Notes under the pieces: model-generated
Told to the model about the DNA's origin: nothing
Database searches by the model: none
Seen by the model: only the letters and a program-made list of their open reading frames with translations
Source of the DNA: LGRD01 sp031415135
GTDB lineage: Bacteria > Pseudomonadota > Gammaproteobacteria > Burkholderiales > Burkholderiaceae_C
Reading direction: 5' to 3'
Length of the DNA stretch: 64,000 bases
Assembly (NCBI GenBank): GCA_031415135.1
Contig: JANORB010000127.1
Location: 36,791 to 100,790 of the forward strand
Shown here: one piece after another, positions 42,832-50,927 of the stretch
How positions within the stretch are numbered: position 1 is the first letter of the stretch
Layout of the letters: each line of letters opens with the position of its first letter
Translations under genes and position numbers: made by a program

Positions 42832-43713
42832 TCAAACTTTCTTGCGCAGCTTCTCGCCGAACAACCCGTTCGGCTTGACCATCAACATGATCAACACCAC
42901 CACATAAGCGGCGATGTCCTTGAATCCTTCGGGCATGAAGAAGCCCGACAGCGCCTCGACCACGCCGATGATCATGCCGCCGACGATCGCCCCCGGCAGG
43001 CTGCCGAAGCCGCCCACCACCGCCGCCGGAAAAGCCTTCAAGCCGATGAACCCCATGTTGGCATGCACGAAGGTGATGGGCGCCAGCAGCAGCCCGGCGA
43101 TCGCCGCCACCCCGGCCGCCAGGCCCCACACCAGGCCGTTCAGCCGCTTGACCGGAATGCCCATGTAGTACGCGGCCAACTGGTTCTGCGACGCGGCCTG
43201 CATCGCCACGCCGAGCTTGCTGTACTTGAACAGCATGTAGAGCAAGCCGCTCAGCACGGCGGTGGTGGCGATCACCGCCATCTGCTCGACGTTGAGCACC
43301 AAACCCCCGACGTTCCAGATCTGGTCTTTGTACGGCACCGGCAGTGTGTAGGTCTCGGTGCCGATGTTCGGAATCATCGTGATCACGCCACGCGCCACGT
43401 AGCCGATGCCGATCGTCAGCATGACGATCGAAAACGCCGGCTGGCCGAGGATCGGCCGGATCACCACCCGCTCCAGCAGCACGCCGATCAGGGCCATCGC
43501 GACAATGGAGCACAGCACCGCGAGCCAGAACGGGAAGCCCAGCAGGGTCATGCAGGCCAGGCCGCCGAACGCGCCCAGCATCATCAGCTCTCCCTGGGCA
43601 AAGCTGACCGTCTCGGTGGCCTTGTAGATCAGCACGAAGCCGAGCGCGATCAAGCCGTAGATGCAGCCTTGCGCGATACCGCTGATGATGATTTGCAGAA
43701 CCTGCAACGGCAA
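42832..43713 (-). CDS. livH: Branched-chain amino acid-type ABC transporter permease (LivH-type)
   Basis: This is a 293-residue inner-membrane permease. The start (LQVLQIIISGIAQGCIYGLIALGFVLIYKATETVSFAQGELMMLGAF) is typical of LivH. The coupling helix region LGVAMQAASQNQLAAYYMGIPV and the C-terminal GGFGSLPGAIVGGMIIGVVEAL also fit. It is the first gene of the transporter operon, divergent from the TetR gene. The shared 128-base gap contains a palindrome (43781-43800), so the transporter is probably under that regulator. Confidence 0.93.
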   Translation of the reverse strand: MPLQVLQIIISGIAQGCIYGLIALGFVLIYKATETVSFAQGELMMLGAFGGLACMTLLGFPFWLAVLCSIVAMALIGVLLERVVIRPILGQPAFSIVMLTIGIGYVARGVITMIPNIGTETYTLPVPYKDQIWNVGGLVLNVEQMAVIATTAVLSGLLYMLFKYSKLGVAMQAASQNQLAAYYMGIPVKRLNGLVWGLAAGVAAIAGLLLAPITFVHANMGFIGLKAFPAAVVGGFGSLPGAIVGGMIIGVVEALSGFFMPEGFKDIAAYVVVLIMLMVKPNGLFGEKLRKKV

Positions 43714-43780
43714 ACCCTTGGTGGTGGGCTCGATGCAAACACCGTTGCGGGCGCTGTTGCAGCGGGCTATTCTTCACTTG

Positions 43781-43800
43781 CCAAGCAAGCAGTTGCTTTG
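43781..43800. promoter_or_regulatory. Palindrome (putative TetR-type operator) between livH and tetR
   Basis: CCAAGCAAGCAGTTGCTTTG contains the inverted pair AAGCAA-GCAG-TTGCTT (43783-43798). Its left half CCAAGCAAG is identical to the operator-like palindrome upstream of the SDR operon (28827-28844), though the spacing between half-sites differs. Its position in the divergent promoter region suits autoregulation of the TetR gene and control of livH. Confidence 0.6.
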
Positions 43801-43841
43801 TAGCGGACCTGGCCCCCGACGTGCCAGCGTGGAAACCCCCA

Positions 43842-44495
43842 ATGACGGCCACCCCCATCGCTGCCGACCCCCGACCCCGCCCTCACGGCAAACGCAGCGC
43901 GCCCGAGTCTGGCGAGGCGCTGAACCGGCGCGCCGACCTGGTGCGTGTGGCGGCGCAGATGTTCCGCGAAAAAGGCTTTGAAGGCACCACGATCCGCGAC
44001 ATCGCGCACGCCGTGGGCATGCGCTCGGGCAGCCCGTTCTATCACTTTGCCAACAAGCACGAAATCCTGATGGCGGTGATGGAAGAAGGCCTGCGGCTCG
44101 GGCTGGAGCGCACGCAGGCCGTGCTGGGCGACGACGCGGCGCCGGCGACGGAACAGTTCAGGCGCCTGGTGCGCGCGCATTACGGCATCCTGCACGACAC
44201 CGGCAGCGACTTCATCCCCGTGATGCTGTACGACTGGCGCTCGCTGCCCGACCAGTACAAGCGCCGCATCATCGAGTTGAAGGACCGCTACGACGCCATC
44301 TGGCAACGCACGCTGGACGCCTTGCACGCGCAGGGCCGGCTGCGCACCGAGCCGCACCTGGCGCGCTTGATGATCCTGGGCGCGATCAATTTTTCAGCCA
44401 CCTGGTATCGCGCCGAATCGCGCAAGGCGCGGGCCGTGGACCTGGACGAGTTGTCGGCGCAGACGGTGGCGCTGGTGCTTCACGAACCCGCATGA
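43842..44495 (+). CDS. TetR-family transcriptional regulator (AtuR-like position)
   Basis: This is a 217-residue regulator. The N-terminal helix-turn-helix (about residues 30-75) reads RRADLVRVAAQMFREKGFEGTTIRDIAHAVGMRSGSPFYHFANKHEIL, a standard TetR DNA-binding domain. The C-terminal two-thirds form a helical ligand domain. The ATG at 43842 is preferred to a GTG at 43821. The stop overlaps the AtuA start by four bases. In Pseudomonas the atu cluster is governed by the TetR repressor AtuR, encoded next to atuA, so an equivalent role is likely. The inducer would be an acyl-CoA intermediate by analogy. Confidence 0.88.
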   Translation: MTATPIAADPRPRPHGKRSAPESGEALNRRADLVRVAAQMFREKGFEGTTIRDIAHAVGMRSGSPFYHFANKHEILMAVMEEGLRLGLERTQAVLGDDAAPATEQFRRLVRAHYGILHDTGSDFIPVMLYDWRSLPDQYKRRIIELKDRYDAIWQRTLDALHAQGRLRTEPHLARLMILGAINFSATWYRAESRKARAVDLDELSAQTVALVLHEPA

Positions 44496-45907
44496 AGACC
44501 GTTCGACTGGCCTCGGGGTTGGGCTTCTACGGCGATTCATGGGAGCCGGTGCGGGCCTCGATCGAGCGCGGGGGAGCGCAGTACGTGTGCTCCGATCACC
44601 TGGCCGAACTGACGCTGGCGATTCTGCGCAAAGACCAGGCGCGGGATGGCGCCGCCGGCTACACGCGCGATCTGGTGCCCATGCTCACCGCCCTGTGGCC
44701 GGCCGCAGCCCGCAACGGCGTGAAGTTCGTGCTCAATGCCGGCGGGCTCAATCCGCAAGGTGCGGCGTCGGCGTTGCGGGCCGCGTTCAAGACCAGGGGC
44801 TGGCCGGCGCGGATTGCCGTGGTGACCGGTGACTCGGTGCTGGGCCGCGTCGACGAACTGCGTGCCGCGGGACAGCCGCTGGCGCACATGGACAGCGGCG
44901 CCGACATCGGCCAGGTGCGCGACCGGCTGGTGTTCGCCAACGCCTACCTGGGCGCGGCACCGATCGTTCGCGCGCTGGCCGAGGGAGCGGACATCGTGCT
45001 GACCGGCCGCGTCGCCGATGCCGCGCTGTTTCTGGCGCCGCTGGTCCACGAGTTCGGCTGGGCGCTGAACCCCGGCGATCAGCAAGGGTGGAACCGGCTC
45101 GCGCAAGGCTTGACCATCGGCCACCTGATGGAATGCTCGGGCCAGGGCGCGGGGGGCAACTTCGGCTCGGCCGGCGCGTGGCAGCGGGTGCCCGACCTGA
45201 CGCACATCGGCTACCCGATCGCCGAGCTCGGCGAAGACGGCAGCGCCATCGTGACCAAGGCGCCGCAGACCGGCGGACGCATCAACTTCCACACGCTGCG
45301 CCAGCAACTGCTTTACGAGGTGCACAACCCGCACGCCTACCTGTCGCCCGACGTGGTGCTGGACATGGGAACGCTGCGCCTTGACGACCTGGGGAGCGAC
45401 CGTGTGCGCGTCAGCGGAGCGACCGGCCGGCCCGCGCCGGCCACGCTGAAGATCGTTGCCGGTTTTGAAGACGGTTGGATGGGCCAGGCGGTAATCGGGT
45501 TTTGCTGGCCCGACGCGCTGGCCAAGGCCGATGCGGTGGTCGCGTCGGTCAAGCAGCAACTGGCCGAGCGTGGCATGGCGCACGATGAACTGTGTGTCGA
45601 GCGGCTCGGCCACGACACCTTTCTGGGCCCGCATGCCGACACGCGCGGTGCGGATGAATTGAACGAGGTGTGGCTGCGCATGGCGGTGCGTTGCCGCGAC
45701 AAGCGCGTCGCCGAGGCCTTTCCGCGGCTGTTCCCGTGGATGGCCTTGTCGGGCCCACCGTTCATGGGCGGCTTTCACGGCATCTCGCCCGCCAGCCAGT
45801 TGCTGGGGCTGTGGCCCACGACCGTGCGACGCGATCTGGTCGAGTCGAACGTGAGCGTGAAATTGCTGGAGCCGCTGGAGCCGCTGGACCCGCTGGAGGT
45901 CGCATGA
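44492..45907 (+). CDS. atuA: Acyclic terpene utilization protein AtuA, main domain (DUF1446)
   Basis: This is a 471-residue protein of the AtuA/DUF1446 family. Motifs include GLGFYGDSWEP, CSDHLAELTLAIL, KFVLNAGGLNP, VLTGRVADAALFLAPLVHEFGW, GHLMECSGQGAGGNF and HNPHAYLSPDVVLDM. The family is required for citronellol/geraniol catabolism in Pseudomonas, but its reaction is unknown. Full-length AtuA also carries a C-terminal ferredoxin-fold domain. Here that domain is a separate overlapping gene. The end of this protein is a repeat (LEPLEPLDPLE), encoded by 9-base units at 45866-45898, which looks like a linker. Coupled to the TetR gene by a four-base overlap. Confidence 0.85.
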   Translation: MKTVRLASGLGFYGDSWEPVRASIERGGAQYVCSDHLAELTLAILRKDQARDGAAGYTRDLVPMLTALWPAAARNGVKFVLNAGGLNPQGAASALRAAFKTRGWPARIAVVTGDSVLGRVDELRAAGQPLAHMDSGADIGQVRDRLVFANAYLGAAPIVRALAEGADIVLTGRVADAALFLAPLVHEFGWALNPGDQQGWNRLAQGLTIGHLMECSGQGAGGNFGSAGAWQRVPDLTHIGYPIAELGEDGSAIVTKAPQTGGRINFHTLRQQLLYEVHNPHAYLSPDVVLDMGTLRLDDLGSDRVRVSGATGRPAPATLKIVAGFEDGWMGQAVIGFCWPDALAKADAVVASVKQQLAERGMAHDELCVERLGHDTFLGPHADTRGADELNEVWLRMAVRCRDKRVAEAFPRLFPWMALSGPPFMGGFHGISPASQLLGLWPTTVRRDLVESNVSVKLLEPLEPLDPLEVA

Positions 45908-46284
45908 AACTTCGCCTGGCTCAAATCGCCCACGCGCGCAGCGGCGACAAGGCCGACCGCGCCGACATTGGCCTGTTCGCGTGGGACGCGGCGGGCTACA
46001 CCGCGCTGCTCGATGCGGTGACGCCGCAGCGCGTGGCCGACCACTTTGCCCACCTTCTCGGTGGCAACGACGCGGCCCGCGTCGAGCGCTACCCGCTGCC
46101 CAACATCCTGGCGCTCAAGTTCGTGCTGAACGGCGCGTTGTCGGGCGGCGCCTCGCACAGCCTGCGCAGCGACAACCTCGGCAAGACCATCGCGGCGCAG
46201 TTGCTGCGCATGGAAATCGATCTTCCCGATGGGGCGGCCGACAGCGTGCTCGCCGAGGCTCGCCGCGCGATCGAAGGCCTGTGA
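45904..46284 (+). CDS. AtuA C-terminal-like (ferredoxin-fold) protein
   Basis: This is a 126-residue protein matching the C-terminal domain of AtuA-family proteins. It starts MKLRLAQIAHARSGDKADRADIGLFAW, whose IAHARSGDKG(N/D) type motif opens this domain, and contains PNILALKFVLNGALSGGASHSLRSDNLGK. It overlaps the main AtuA gene by four bases (ATGA) and must act with it, probably as a complex. The start has a plausible GGAG upstream (in CTGGAGGTCGC), so the split looks natural rather than a frameshift. Confidence 0.82.
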   Translation: MKLRLAQIAHARSGDKADRADIGLFAWDAAGYTALLDAVTPQRVADHFAHLLGGNDAARVERYPLPNILALKFVLNGALSGGASHSLRSDNLGKTIAAQLLRMEIDLPDGAADSVLAEARRAIEGL

Positions 46285-46329
46285 AGGCAACGCCCAGAAG
46301 GGCGCTGCGCGCAAGCCCGAACCGGGCCT

Positions 46330-47328
46330 TCACACGCGCTCGAAGCGCCCACTCGCCTCCGATGCAAACAGCGCCCCGATGACCCGCATGGTGGCTGCCG
46401 CATCGTCCAGGCCGCGGGCATCGGGCGCCTCGGAGCGCACCGCGTTCGAGAAGGCTTCGGCCTGCAACTGGTACTGGTCGGCCACCGGCAGGGTGACAGC
46501 GCGAATGCCGGCGCCGTCGAGCGCGCTCGCGTCGTCGATCCAGTAGCGGCTGGGCTGGTCTTGCGGCGCGTTGAACGGAATCTCGATCTCGATGCGGCCC
46601 CGCGTGCCGACCAGCTGGACGCGCTGGTAGCGCGCCGCCTGGGTCGACACCGAGAACGCCAGATGCCGGCCGCCACCGAAGTCGAGCAGGCCGCTGGTGC
46701 CGCGGTCGGTCTTGAACGCCGGGTCGCGGTCCACGGCGGCGACCACGCGCTCGGGTTCGCACTCGAAGAACCACCGGCCCGCGGTGATGGCATAACAACC
46801 GATGTCGTACAGCGCGCCGCCGCCGATGTCGGCCATGTTGCGGATGTTCGCCGGATCGGCATTAAAATAGCTGAACGGCACGTGCAGGTAGCGAAGCTCG
46901 CCGATGGCGCCTTGCCGCACATGCTCGCGCACCGCCAGCCATTGCGGGTGGAACTTCACCATGAAGGCCTCGCGGATGTGCACCTTGGCGGCATGCGGCC
47001 GCAGCGCCTCCAGGTCAGCGGCCTGCAGCGCGAACGGTTTTTCGCACAGCACATGCTTGCCGGCCCGCGCCGCGGCGAGTGTCCACTCGACATGCAGGTG
47101 GTTCGGCAGCGGGTTGTAGATCGCCTCGATCGCGGGGTCGGCAAGCAGCGCTTCGTACGAAGCATGGGCGGTGGGAATGCCGAACGACGCGGCCACGGCC
47201 TGCGCCTTGTGCGGATCGCGCGAAGCAATGGCGGCAACGGCCAACGCCTTGCTCTTGAGCATCGCGGGAATGACTTTTTCGGTGCCGATCAAGGCGGTGG
47301 ACAAAATGCCCCAGCGGACGGGTTCCAT
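46330..47328 (-). CDS. Gfo/Idh/MocA-family oxidoreductase
   Basis: This is a 332-residue NAD(P)-dependent dehydrogenase. The N-terminal Rossmann fold starts RWGILSTALIGTEKVIPAM, with IASRDPHKAQAVA and the conserved EKPFAL motif (about residue 95). The C-terminal alpha/beta domain contains GGGALYDIGCYAI, where the DxGxY resembles the substrate-binding D-x-G-x-H motif with Tyr replacing His. Family substrates are sugars, inositols or trans-dihydrodiols. The length and FMVKFHPQW-type segment are consistent with the dihydrodiol dehydrogenase or xylose dehydrogenase subgroup. The start at 47328 is chosen as the family N-terminus, with GGAG at nine bases. It converges with the AtuA genes and is probably not part of that operon. 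Confidence 0.88.
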   Translation of the reverse strand: MEPVRWGILSTALIGTEKVIPAMLKSKALAVAAIASRDPHKAQAVAASFGIPTAHASYEALLADPAIEAIYNPLPNHLHVEWTLAAARAGKHVLCEKPFALQAADLEALRPHAAKVHIREAFMVKFHPQWLAVREHVRQGAIGELRYLHVPFSYFNADPANIRNMADIGGGALYDIGCYAITAGRWFFECEPERVVAAVDRDPAFKTDRGTSGLLDFGGGRHLAFSVSTQAARYQRVQLVGTRGRIEIEIPFNAPQDQPSRYWIDDASALDGAGIRAVTLPVADQYQLQAEAFSNAVRSEAPDARGLDDAAATMRVIGALFASEASGRFERV

Positions 47329-47494
47329 GGTGATGTGTCTCCAGGTGGTGAATCCAGGGCCCGACACCGGAACGGCATTCGCAGCGCCAGGCCGTTACTC
47401 GGTAAAGCTGTTGTAAAGCCGCGAACTTCGGTCATCGCAGCGCCTCCCGATGGGGTTAGTGGCGCTTGCAGCCATCTTAGTCAAAGGACCGATC

Positions 47495-47839
47495 ATGCCC
47501 AAGCTCCGATTCATGCTGCCCGCGCTGTCTTCGCTGCTCCTGTCTGCCTGCGTGATTGCGCCGTACGGGCTGCGGCCGGTGGCGGTCTACGCCGATACCG
47601 GCGAGCCCGTCGCCACGGCGGACATGCCACCGCCGGCTCCGTATGTCGAGGTCGTGCCTGTGATGCCGTTCGCGGGGGCGATCTGGCTCGGTGGTTATTG
47701 GGGCTGGGGCGGTGGCCGCCACCACTGGGTTGCCGGGCGCTGGGATCGTCCGCGGGTGGGATTCGCCTGGTCGCCGTACCGCTGGGCACCGAATCAGGGG
47801 CGGTGGCAGCTGCGGGGCGGCGGCTGGGTCCGGCACTGA
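47495..47839 (+). CDS. WxxGxW-repeat lipoprotein
   Basis: This is a 114-residue protein with a lipoprotein signal (LPALSSLLLSAC). The mature C-terminal half is full of Trp-Gly motifs (WLGGYWGWGGGRHHWVAGRW, GRWQLRGGGW), which matches the WxxGxW (YXWXXPG-like) repeat family found in Burkholderiales. These are probably outer-membrane lipoproteins of unknown function. AAAGGA lies before the ATG at 47495. It is followed 106 bases later by the histidine phosphatase. Confidence 0.8.
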   Translation: MPKLRFMLPALSSLLLSACVIAPYGLRPVAVYADTGEPVATADMPPPAPYVEVVPVMPFAGAIWLGGYWGWGGGRHHWVAGRWDRPRVGFAWSPYRWAPNQGRWQLRGGGWVRH

Positions 47840-47945
47840 TCCGCGCGCCGGCCGGCTTCTGGGTTCGCCGGCAACAGGCACACTGGCGCATCGCCAACAC
47901 CGCCGCTGCGCCCATTGGACGCGGCGGCCCCGGAATGTGCCTGAG

Positions 47946-48599
47946 ATGCAATCTGCCCCGCCGCCGCCTCCATCCCGAGTTCACCTGCGCCTGGTCGTGA
48001 CCGCTCTGGTGCGCACCCTGCTGGCGGCCACGCTGCTGTGGGCCACTGCGGCCCAAGCCGACGAAGCCCTGTGGCAACGATTGAAACAAGGCGGCCAGGT
48101 GGTGCTGATCCGCCATGCGCTGACCGAGCCTGGGGTCGGCGATCCTCCCGGCTTCGTGCTCGCCGACTGCGGCACGCAGCGCAACCTGTCCGAGGCCGGC
48201 CGGGCCGAGGCACGGCGCCTGGGCGCGGCATTCCGCGCCCGCGCCATCCCGGTCGCCCGGGTTTTGACCAGCCCCTGGTGCCGCTGCATCGACACCGCAA
48301 AAATTGCGTTCGGCGCCGCCCAGCCCCATCCCGCGCTGGGCAATCTGTTCGAGTTGCCGCACAACCGCGAGCGCCAGATGGCCGGGTTCCGTGAACTGAT
48401 CGCCAAGGCGCCGAAGGCAGGCAACCTGATCCTGGTGACGCACGGTTCGACGACGATGGCATTCACCGGCGTGAGCCCCGCCACGGCGGAAATGGTCGTC
48501 CTGTCGCCCGGGGTGGGCGGCCAGTTCAAGCTGGCCGGACGAATCGCGCTGACTGACGCAAACCCAAACCCGGACGAAACGCCGAGGGCCTTGAAATGA
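47946..48599 (+). CDS. Exported histidine phosphatase-family protein
   Basis: This is a 217-residue protein with a signal-like hydrophobic N-terminus (VVTALVRTLLAATLLWATAAQA). The phosphatase begins VVLIRHALTEPG, where RH is the phosphohistidine motif. A second conserved His is in LVTHGSTTMAF, and SPWCRCIDTAKIAF is also typical. It belongs to the small SixA/PhoE-like branch, here predicted periplasmic. The start is preceded by no clear ribosome-binding site. The stop overlaps the next gene by four bases (ATGA). The substrate is unknown. Confidence 0.82.
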   Translation: MQSAPPPPPSRVHLRLVVTALVRTLLAATLLWATAAQADEALWQRLKQGGQVVLIRHALTEPGVGDPPGFVLADCGTQRNLSEAGRAEARRLGAAFRARAIPVARVLTSPWCRCIDTAKIAFGAAQPHPALGNLFELPHNRERQMAGFRELIAKAPKAGNLILVTHGSTTMAFTGVSPATAEMVVLSPGVGGQFKLAGRIALTDANPNPDETPRALK

Positions 48600-49390
48600 A
48601 CCAGGTGATTGTCGAAAAGCACGGCCCGGTCTGGACCGTCACCTTGAATCGGCCGCGGGTGCGCAACGCTGTCGACGGCGAAACGGCGCGCTTGCTCGCC
48701 CAGGCGTTTCGCGCGTTCGACGCAGACGCTGAAGCCTGCGTGGCCGTGCTGCATGGCAGCGGCGGGCACTTTTGCGGCGGCGCCGATTTGAAGGCCGTCG
48801 CCGGCGGATTCGACAACAACGCCAACGCGCTGAGCCTGAACCCGGACCCGAACGCCGATGGCCCGATGGGCCCCAGCCGCATGCAGTTGCGCAAACCGGT
48901 GATCGCCGCCGTGGAAGGCTATTGCGTCGCGGGCGGGCTGGAGCTGGCGCTGTGGTGCGACCTGCGCGTGGCCAGCACAACGGCCGTCTTCGGTGTGTTC
49001 TGCCGCCGCTTCGGCGTGCCGCTGATCGACGGTGGCACGGTGCGCCTGCCACGCCTGATCGGCCACAGCCGCGCGCTCGACCTGATTCTGACGGGCCGGC
49101 CGGTGGCGGCCGACGAGGCGCTGTCGCTCGGCCTGGCCAACCGTGTCGTGCCGGCCGGCCAGGCGCTGAGTGCGGCGCGCGAGTTGGCGGCCCGGATCGC
49201 CGCCCACCCGCAGGAATGCCTGCGCAACGACCGCGCGAGCGTGTTCGGCCAGCACGGCCTGCCGGTGCGCGCAGCGCTGGCACAGGAATTCGCGCTCGGC
49301 CAGCAGACGGTCGCCTCGGGTGAAACGGTCCGTGGCGCGGCACGATTTGCCGCCGGCGCCGGCCGCCATGGCGCGTTCGAAAGCCCGTGA
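48596..49390 (+). CDS. Crotonase-family enoyl-CoA hydratase/isomerase
   Basis: This is a 264-residue crotonase. Oxyanion-hole motifs are GSGGHFCGGADLKAVAG (about residue 60) and VEGYCVAGGLELALWCDLRVA (about 105). CRRFGVPLIDGGTVRLPRLIG follows. The position of the second catalytic Glu reads Asp (PLIDGGT), common in subgroups of this family. It is clearly different from the AtuE-like hydratase and sits outside that operon, translationally coupled to a phosphatase gene. A CoA-thioester substrate is expected, but the pathway is not evident. Confidence 0.85.
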   Translation: MNQVIVEKHGPVWTVTLNRPRVRNAVDGETARLLAQAFRAFDADAEACVAVLHGSGGHFCGGADLKAVAGGFDNNANALSLNPDPNADGPMGPSRMQLRKPVIAAVEGYCVAGGLELALWCDLRVASTTAVFGVFCRRFGVPLIDGGTVRLPRLIGHSRALDLILTGRPVAADEALSLGLANRVVPAGQALSAARELAARIAAHPQECLRNDRASVFGQHGLPVRAALAQEFALGQQTVASGETVRGAARFAAGAGRHGAFESP

Positions 49391-49454
49391 CAGCCGCTGC
49401 CTGACATGTCCGAAAACGGCGAGTCCTGCTGCGGCGGCTGGCCATAATCGGACC

Positions 49455-50927
49455 ATGCAACTCAACGCCGATGCCGCCTACCAGGCGCTGACCGCCCGCG
49501 ATGCCCGCTTCGACGGCCTTTGGTTCGTCGGTGTCACGTCCACGCGCATCTACTGCCGGCCGATCTGCCGCGTGCGCACGCCCAAGCGCGAAAACTGCCG
49601 CTTCTTCGACACCCCGGCGCAGGCCGAGGCCGCCGCATATCGCCCGTGCCTGAAATGCCGGCCCGAGATCGCGCCCGGCCGGGACGTGCGCTGGACCGTG
49701 ATGGACGCGTCACGCACGCTGGCCGTGCAGGCGGCCGGCCAACTCGACCAGCATGCGGCCAGCGGCGACACGCCCAGCCTGGCCGCGCTGGCGCAGCGGC
49801 TGGGCCTGAGCGATCGCCACTTGCGCAGAATCTTCGCCGCCGAACATGGCGTGACGCCCTTGCAGTACCTGCAGACGCGCCGCCTGTTGCTGGCCAAGCA
49901 GTTATTGACCGACACGCTGCTGCCGATATCGCAGGTCGCGTTGACCAGCGGCTTCAAGAGCCTGCGGCGTTTCAACGCCGCGTTTTCCGACAACTACCGC
50001 ATGAGCCCGAGCCGGCTGCGTGGCGCTGCGGCGCAAGACGAGCCGCACGGTGACGGCGCGGTGATGGTCACGCTGAGCTATCGCGCGCCCTATGACGTGG
50101 ACACGTTGCTGCGCTTCATCGCGCTGCGCGCCATTCCCGGCGTCGAGGTGGTCGAGGGCCGGACGGTGCGGCGCAGCCTGCGTGCCGACACGGTGGCAGC
50201 CAGCGCCGGCTGGCTGGAAGTGCGCTTCCTGCCGCAGGCCGCGCGCGTCCGGCTGCGCTTCGCGCCGCACTGGGCCAGCGCCAGCGGCCGGATCGTCGGC
50301 GCCGTGCGCCAATGGCTGGACCTGGACGCCGCGCCGCACACCATCGATGCCGCCCTCGCCGACCTGCCGGGCGCGCCCGGGCTGCGCCTGCCGGGGAGCC
50401 TGGATGCGTTCGAGCTGGCGGTGCGCGCCATCCTCGGCCAGCAAGTCAGCGTGGCGGCCGCACGCACGCTGGCGCGGCGCGTGGTGGAGCGTTTTGGTGA
50501 GGCGCTGGCAACGCCCTGGACCGGCATCGACAAGACCTTCCCCGCGCCGGCGACGCTGGCCGGCGCCCCGACCGAGCGCATCGCCGAGCTGGGCATCATC
50601 CGCGCCCGGGCCAACGCGATCATCGCGCTCGCCCAGGCCTGGCCGACGCTGGCTGCCTCAATGCAAGGCCAGGAGTCGCCGGAAAGCCTGATCGCCCAGT
50701 TGTGCGCGCTGCCTGGCATCGGGCCCTGGACGGCGCACTACATCGCGATGCGCGCGCTCGGCTGGCCCGACGCCTTTCCACCCCACGACGTGGCGCTGCT
50801 CAAGGCCATGAAGCAACGCTTCGACACCGACTCCCAGCGCGCTGCCGAGCACCGCGCCAGCGCCTGGCGGCCCTGGCGCGCGTACGCGGTGCTGCGGCTT
50901 TGGAACTCTCTGGAGACATCACCATGA
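49455..50927 (+). CDS. alkA: Ada-N/AraC-HTH/AlkA fusion DNA-3-methyladenine glycosylase
   Basis: This is a 490-residue three-part protein. Residues 1-80 form the Ada zinc domain, with ligands in YCRPIC and RPCLKC, which takes methyl groups from phosphotriesters. An AraC-type helix-turn-helix (about 110-190) includes LSDRHLRRIFAAEHGVTPLQYLQ. The rest (about 200-480) is an AlkA glycosylase with HhH-GPD motif LPGIGPWTAHYIAMRAL and the catalytic Asp in FPPHD. It therefore combines methyl-sensing transcription control with excision of alkylated bases. The start at 49455 gives the family N-terminus. Four-base overlap with the methyltransferase gene makes a repair pair, probably autoregulated by methylation. 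Confidence 0.92.
   Translation: MQLNADAAYQALTARDARFDGLWFVGVTSTRIYCRPICRVRTPKRENCRFFDTPAQAEAAAYRPCLKCRPEIAPGRDVRWTVMDASRTLAVQAAGQLDQHAASGDTPSLAALAQRLGLSDRHLRRIFAAEHGVTPLQYLQTRRLLLAKQLLTDTLLPISQVALTSGFKSLRRFNAAFSDNYRMSPSRLRGAAAQDEPHGDGAVMVTLSYRAPYDVDTLLRFIALRAIPGVEVVEGRTVRRSLRADTVAASAGWLEVRFLPQAARVRLRFAPHWASASGRIVGAVRQWLDLDAAPHTIDAALADLPGAPGLRLPGSLDAFELAVRAILGQQVSVAAARTLARRVVERFGEALATPWTGIDKTFPAPATLAGAPTERIAELGIIRARANAIIALAQAWPTLAASMQGQESPESLIAQLCALPGIGPWTAHYIAMRALGWPDAFPPHDVALLKAMKQRFDTDSQRAAEHRASAWRPWRAYAVLRLWNSLETSP

Noticed and set aside
43714..43841. Possible insertion sequence end near the livH/tetR gap because of the inverted repeat
   Set aside because: No transposase, no direct repeats around it. 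Position in a divergent promoter region fits an operator better.
41753..43858. Upstream extension of the livG frame to 968 residues
   Set aside because: The extension overlaps livM and livH completely in another frame. The ATG at 41752 gives the normal LivG N-terminus.
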